Below are positions 61,374-64,000 of a stretch of 64,000 nt of DNA, in pieces. The stretch's first letter is position 1, and each line of letters starts with the position of its first letter. The DNA lies in assembly GCF_002277895.1 (NCBI RefSeq), contig NZ_CP023000.1, positions 1,178,001 through 1,242,000 of the forward strand, in the 5' to 3' direction. The position numbers and the translations under genes were made by a program. Source of the stretch: Rhizobium sp. 11515TR. Its GTDB lineage: Bacteria > Pseudomonadota > Alphaproteobacteria > Rhizobiales > Rhizobiaceae. A model generated the notes under the pieces. That model worked only from the letters and a program-made list of their open reading frames with translations. It ran no database searches and was not told the DNA's origin.

Positions 61374-62552
61374 TCAGCGATACATCGCCGGAATGGGGAA
61401 TTCACCCGTCAGCAGCCATGTGCCGAGCGTGCGCTTCTTGTATTCGGCAGGATTGTGCAGTGTGTGGGTGCGCACGTTGCGCCAGAAGCGATCGAAACCG
61501 TTTGCCGTCGTTGCCGATCGCGCGCCCATGACCTCGAAGATCTCGCTGGAGACGGCGAGCCCGACCTCACCGGCATAGAGGTTTGCCGTGGCGATATCGA
61601 TGGCGGCGGCGCCGCGATCTTCATGCGTCAGGCCCGGTCCCTGGTTGAAGGCTTTGTCGAGGCTCAGCGCCGCCTTGTCGGCAAGCTCGGTGGCCGCCAG
61701 CGTGCGAATATAGAGATCACCGTACTGTCGCTTGATCCAGGGATCGTCGGTGTGGTTGTCGACGCCGGAATAGATCCAGGGCCGCGACGATGTTTTCGTA
61801 TAGGCCCGGCCCTCTTCCAGCGCTCCCTGGGCGCTGCCGACGAAGACGTTGAGCAGCACGCTTTGCTGCAGCAAGGAGATGAGCGACGTATAGGGGGTCA
61901 GCGGGACCGCTGGGGAGCTGATGAGTTCGTCATCCGCTATCTGGAGGTCGTGAAAGCTGACCGTGCCACTGCCGGTCTGGCGCTGGCCGATGCCATCCCA
62001 ATCATCTTCGATGACGATACCCTGGCGGTTGGCTGGCACGGCCGCCGTCAGGCGCTCGCCCTCGGCATTTTCGAAGGAGATCTGAATGTAGTCTGATATG
62101 TGCGAGCCGGAGGAGAAGGGGCGCTTGCCGTTGATCAGCCAGCCGTTGTCGATGCGCCGTCCCGATGATGTTTTCGACATGGCGTTGCCGGAATTGCCCC
62201 AGACGAAATTACCCGCCGCGGAGGCTCTGAGCAGCCGCTCCCGCTGTACATCCGACCCCCGAAACAACACGAGATTCAAGGGAAGGTGGTGGTAGCCGAA
62301 GAGGTGTGCGAGCGAGCCGTCAGTACGGGCAAATTCCCGCACGACCCGCAGGATGGAGAGCCAGGAAGCACCGCGACCGCCGTATCGGGTTGGAATCTGC
62401 GCCGAAGGCAATCCGCTCTCCTTCAGCAGACGGATCTGTTCGGTCGGCCTGCCCCCCAATTTGTCGCGCTCGACCGCATCCCGGTCAAAGGCCTGCCGGA
62501 GCTCGACGGCTTTTGCGACGAGGGGATCGGATGTGTCTGATTGGAAAGACAT
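61374..62552 (-). CDS. DszC-type flavin monooxygenase (canonical active site, second copy)
   Basis: 392-residue protein with the DszC blocks RTDGSLAHLFGYHHLPLN (H83, Y87), EDDWDGIGQRQTGSG, FDRFWRNVRTHTLHNPAEYK (H363, H366) and a C-terminus GEFPIPAMYR like DszC GQYPIPGFTS. It is first in the six-gene minus-strand operon, with GTGGAGCAGAC before the start. Together with the gene at 58422 it forms a duplicated DszC-DszA module. Expected reaction: S-oxidation of a thioether using FMNH2. Confidence 0.88.
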   Translation of the reverse strand: MSFQSDTSDPLVAKAVELRQAFDRDAVERDKLGGRPTEQIRLLKESGLPSAQIPTRYGGRGASWLSILRVVREFARTDGSLAHLFGYHHLPLNLVLFRGSDVQRERLLRASAAGNFVWGNSGNAMSKTSSGRRIDNGWLINGKRPFSSGSHISDYIQISFENAEGERLTAAVPANRQGIVIEDDWDGIGQRQTGSGTVSFHDLQIADDELISSPAVPLTPYTSLISLLQQSVLLNVFVGSAQGALEEGRAYTKTSSRPWIYSGVDNHTDDPWIKRQYGDLYIRTLAATELADKAALSLDKAFNQGPGLTHEDRGAAAIDIATANLYAGEVGLAVSSEIFEVMGARSATTANGFDRFWRNVRTHTLHNPAEYKKRTLGTWLLTGEFPIPAMYR

Positions 62553-62790
62553 GTCTGCTCCACGCCCATGGACTTGAGCGGCGCATCGCCGCTTTGAGGT
62601 GTGAAGGGTTCGGTGATTGCAGACCCAAGTCCAGCAATATCTATTTGATCCGGTGAGAAGAAATTCTTTCCCTCTCTCTCGGAAAAACTTGGGCTACCGC
62701 AATTTCCAGCCATTGCGAATAGTTGCCGTGAAACGATCTCCGCCGGTTCGGCATGTCGCGTGACGAACAAATCCGAACTGGCGGCGGTAA

Positions 62791-62820
62791 ATAGAATATA
62801 ATTTCTATAGATTATAATCT
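62791..62820. promoter_or_regulatory. AT-rich palindromes between divergent DszC and DszA genes
   Basis: ATAGAA-TATAAT-TTCTAT (62791-62808) is a perfect inverted repeat that includes a TATAAT hexamer. It overlaps by position with the 12-base palindrome AGATTATAATCT (62809-62820). They occupy the only strongly AT-rich part of the 309-base divergent gap 62553-62861, about 40 bases before the DszA-type start. TATAGATTAT here is shared with the LysR intergenic site. No gene is supported elsewhere in the gap. Confidence 0.55.
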
Positions 62821-62861
62821 TTAGCGTTTAGCCTTCTTCCGCAGCGATGATGGAGAAGACG

Positions 62862-64000
62862 ATGACGGGCAGACAAAAGCAACTAAAGCTCGGGGCTTTC
62901 CTTTATCCGACCGGGCACCACATTGCTGCCTGGCGGCATCCACTGACGCAGGCTGATGCCGGTTCCAACTTTGTCCATTATGTCGAGCTTGCGCAAATCG
63001 CCGAAGCGGCCAAATTCGATCTGATCTTCCTGGCCGATGGTGTTGGTACCCGCGGAGATGATACCGAGGCGTTGCAGCGTACAGCGCAGCGCTATGTCGC
63101 GCAATTCGAGCCGATCACATTACTGTCGGCACTCGCGGCGGTGACGAAGAATATCGGCTTCGTGGCGACCGCCTCGACGTCCTTTAACGAGCCATATCAT
63201 ATCGCCCGCAAATTCGCCTCCCTCGACCATATCAGCGGCGGCCGCGCTGGCTGGAATCTGGTGACCTCCTCCAGCGATCATGAAGCGCATAATTTCGGCA
63301 GGGACGAACATTATGCCCATGCCGAGCGCTACGAACGGGCTGAAGAATTCGCGGACGTCGTTCTTGGCCTTTGGGACACCTGGGAGGAGGACGCTTTCCC
63401 CCGCAACAAGCAAAGCGGCATCTATTATGATCCGCAAAAGCAACACATCCTCAATCACAAGGGTAAGCACTTCAAGGTGCGGGGCCCCCTGAACGTGTCG
63501 CGTACGCCGCAGGGCCATCCTGTGCTCGTGCAGGCGGGCTCCTCCGAGCCGGGAAGGGAGCTTGCCGCCCGTACCGCGGAAGTCGTCTTTACCGCCCATC
63601 AGACCATCGAGGATGCACGAGCCTTCTACGCGGATATCAAGGGTCGCCTTGCGAAATACGGCAGGAACCGGGATGACCTCAAGATCATGCCCGGCATCTT
63701 CCCCGTCGTCGGCAGAACGCGCGAGGAAGCGCAGCAAAAATTCGCCGAACTTCAGGATCTCGTCCATCCGGTGGTCGGCCTTTCAATGCTGAATGGCATG
63801 GCAAGCGGTGTCGATCTCTCCCAATATCCGCTCGACGGCCCCATTCCGGCTCTGCCTGAAACCAATGGCAGCAAGAGCCGCCAGAAATTGCTGCTCGATC
63901 TTGCCAGGCGCGAAAACTTGACGATCCGGGAACTTTATCTCCGCATCGCCGGCGCGCGCGGGCACTGGCAGATCGTCGGAACCCCGACTGAAATTGCAGA
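62862..64000 (+). CDS. DszA/NtaA-type FMN-dependent monooxygenase (3), cut by right edge
   Basis: At least 379 residues, open at the right edge. The start ATG 62862 follows GGAGAAGACG; ATGs at 62847 and 62850 are in frame but poorer. The product begins MTGRQKQLKLGAFLYPTGHH and continues with AAWRHPLTQ, KFDLIFLADGVG, SLDHISGGRAGWNLVTSSS, NFGRDEHY and RTPQGHPVLVQAGSSEPGRE, close to the gene at 60007-61362. It has the DszA-like HPVVGLSMLNGMASGVDLSQ. Transcribed away from the six-gene operon, sharing its control region. About 70 residues of the usual C-terminus are missing from the window. Confidence 0.88.
   Translation, partial: MTGRQKQLKLGAFLYPTGHHIAAWRHPLTQADAGSNFVHYVELAQIAEAAKFDLIFLADGVGTRGDDTEALQRTAQRYVAQFEPITLLSALAAVTKNIGFVATASTSFNEPYHIARKFASLDHISGGRAGWNLVTSSSDHEAHNFGRDEHYAHAERYERAEEFADVVLGLWDTWEEDAFPRNKQSGIYYDPQKQHILNHKGKHFKVRGPLNVSRTPQGHPVLVQAGSSEPGRELAARTAEVVFTAHQTIEDARAFYADIKGRLAKYGRNRDDLKIMPGIFPVVGRTREEAQQKFAELQDLVHPVVGLSMLNGMASGVDLSQYPLDGPIPALPETNGSKSRQKLLLDLARRENLTIRELYLRIAGARGHWQIVGTPTEIA

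Overview
The window looks like part of a large accessory replicon or chromosomal region of a GC-rich alphaproteobacterium, most likely Rhizobiaceae (Rhizobium/Agrobacterium group). The reasons are dense ABC sugar importers with ROK and LacI regulators, a curdlan/mixed-linkage beta-glucan synthase type locus, and long antisense shadow ORFs typical of high-GC rhizobial DNA. Species and replicon cannot be fixed from sequence alone. I recognised no rRNA, tRNA, CRISPR array, insertion sequence or replication origin.

Layout. 1-1580: C-terminal half of an RND efflux pump, cut by the window edge. 1652-10504: sugar utilisation locus 1, with ABC ATPase, TIM-barrel isomerase, ROK regulator, two permeases, binding protein, a frameshifted Gfo/Idh/MocA dehydrogenase and a second ROK regulator. 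10662-11405: a YoaK/DUF1275 membrane protein. 11731-19189: an XRE regulator coupled to six subunits of a membrane complex related to hydrogenase-4 and complex I. Its large subunit lacks the nickel-binding cysteines, so it is an energy-converting hydrogenase-related (Ehr-type) complex and not a hydrogenase. 19266-19437: remnant of an aldo/keto reductase gene. 19434-26615: sugar locus 2, with a GH2 glycosidase, binding protein and two permeases under a divergent LacI regulator; it has no ATPase of its own. 27179-31990: an HlyD-like protein, a processive GT2 beta-glucan synthase and a secreted protein, resembling bgsBA/crdASC. 32323-38253: MFS exporter, AraC regulator, two small Rossmann reductases, two SDRs and a TetR regulator facing three tandem operator palindromes.

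38579-64000 is the most remarkable part: a probable organosulfur-scavenging island. It holds three Dpp-type binding proteins but only one permease/ATPase set. Its enzymes are a DszB-like sulfinate desulfinase with the Cys/His/Arg catalytic residues in place, four DszC-type flavin monooxygenases (two close to DszC, two divergent), three DszA-type FMN monooxygenases, an SsuD/SfnG-type monooxygenase, a nitroreductase-family flavoprotein, a CPYC thioredoxin-like protein, an aldo/keto reductase, an FAD/NAD(P)-binding protein and a LysR regulator. The families imply this route: import, S-oxidation to a sulfone (DszC type), C-S cleavage to a sulfinate (DszA/SfnG type), then release of sulfite for assimilation (DszB type). 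The natural substrate is unknown. The genes lie in a four-gene minus-strand unit (45241 to 40221), a seven-gene plus-strand run (45530-53220), a six-gene minus-strand operon (62552 to 56236) and single genes; the last gene runs off the right edge.
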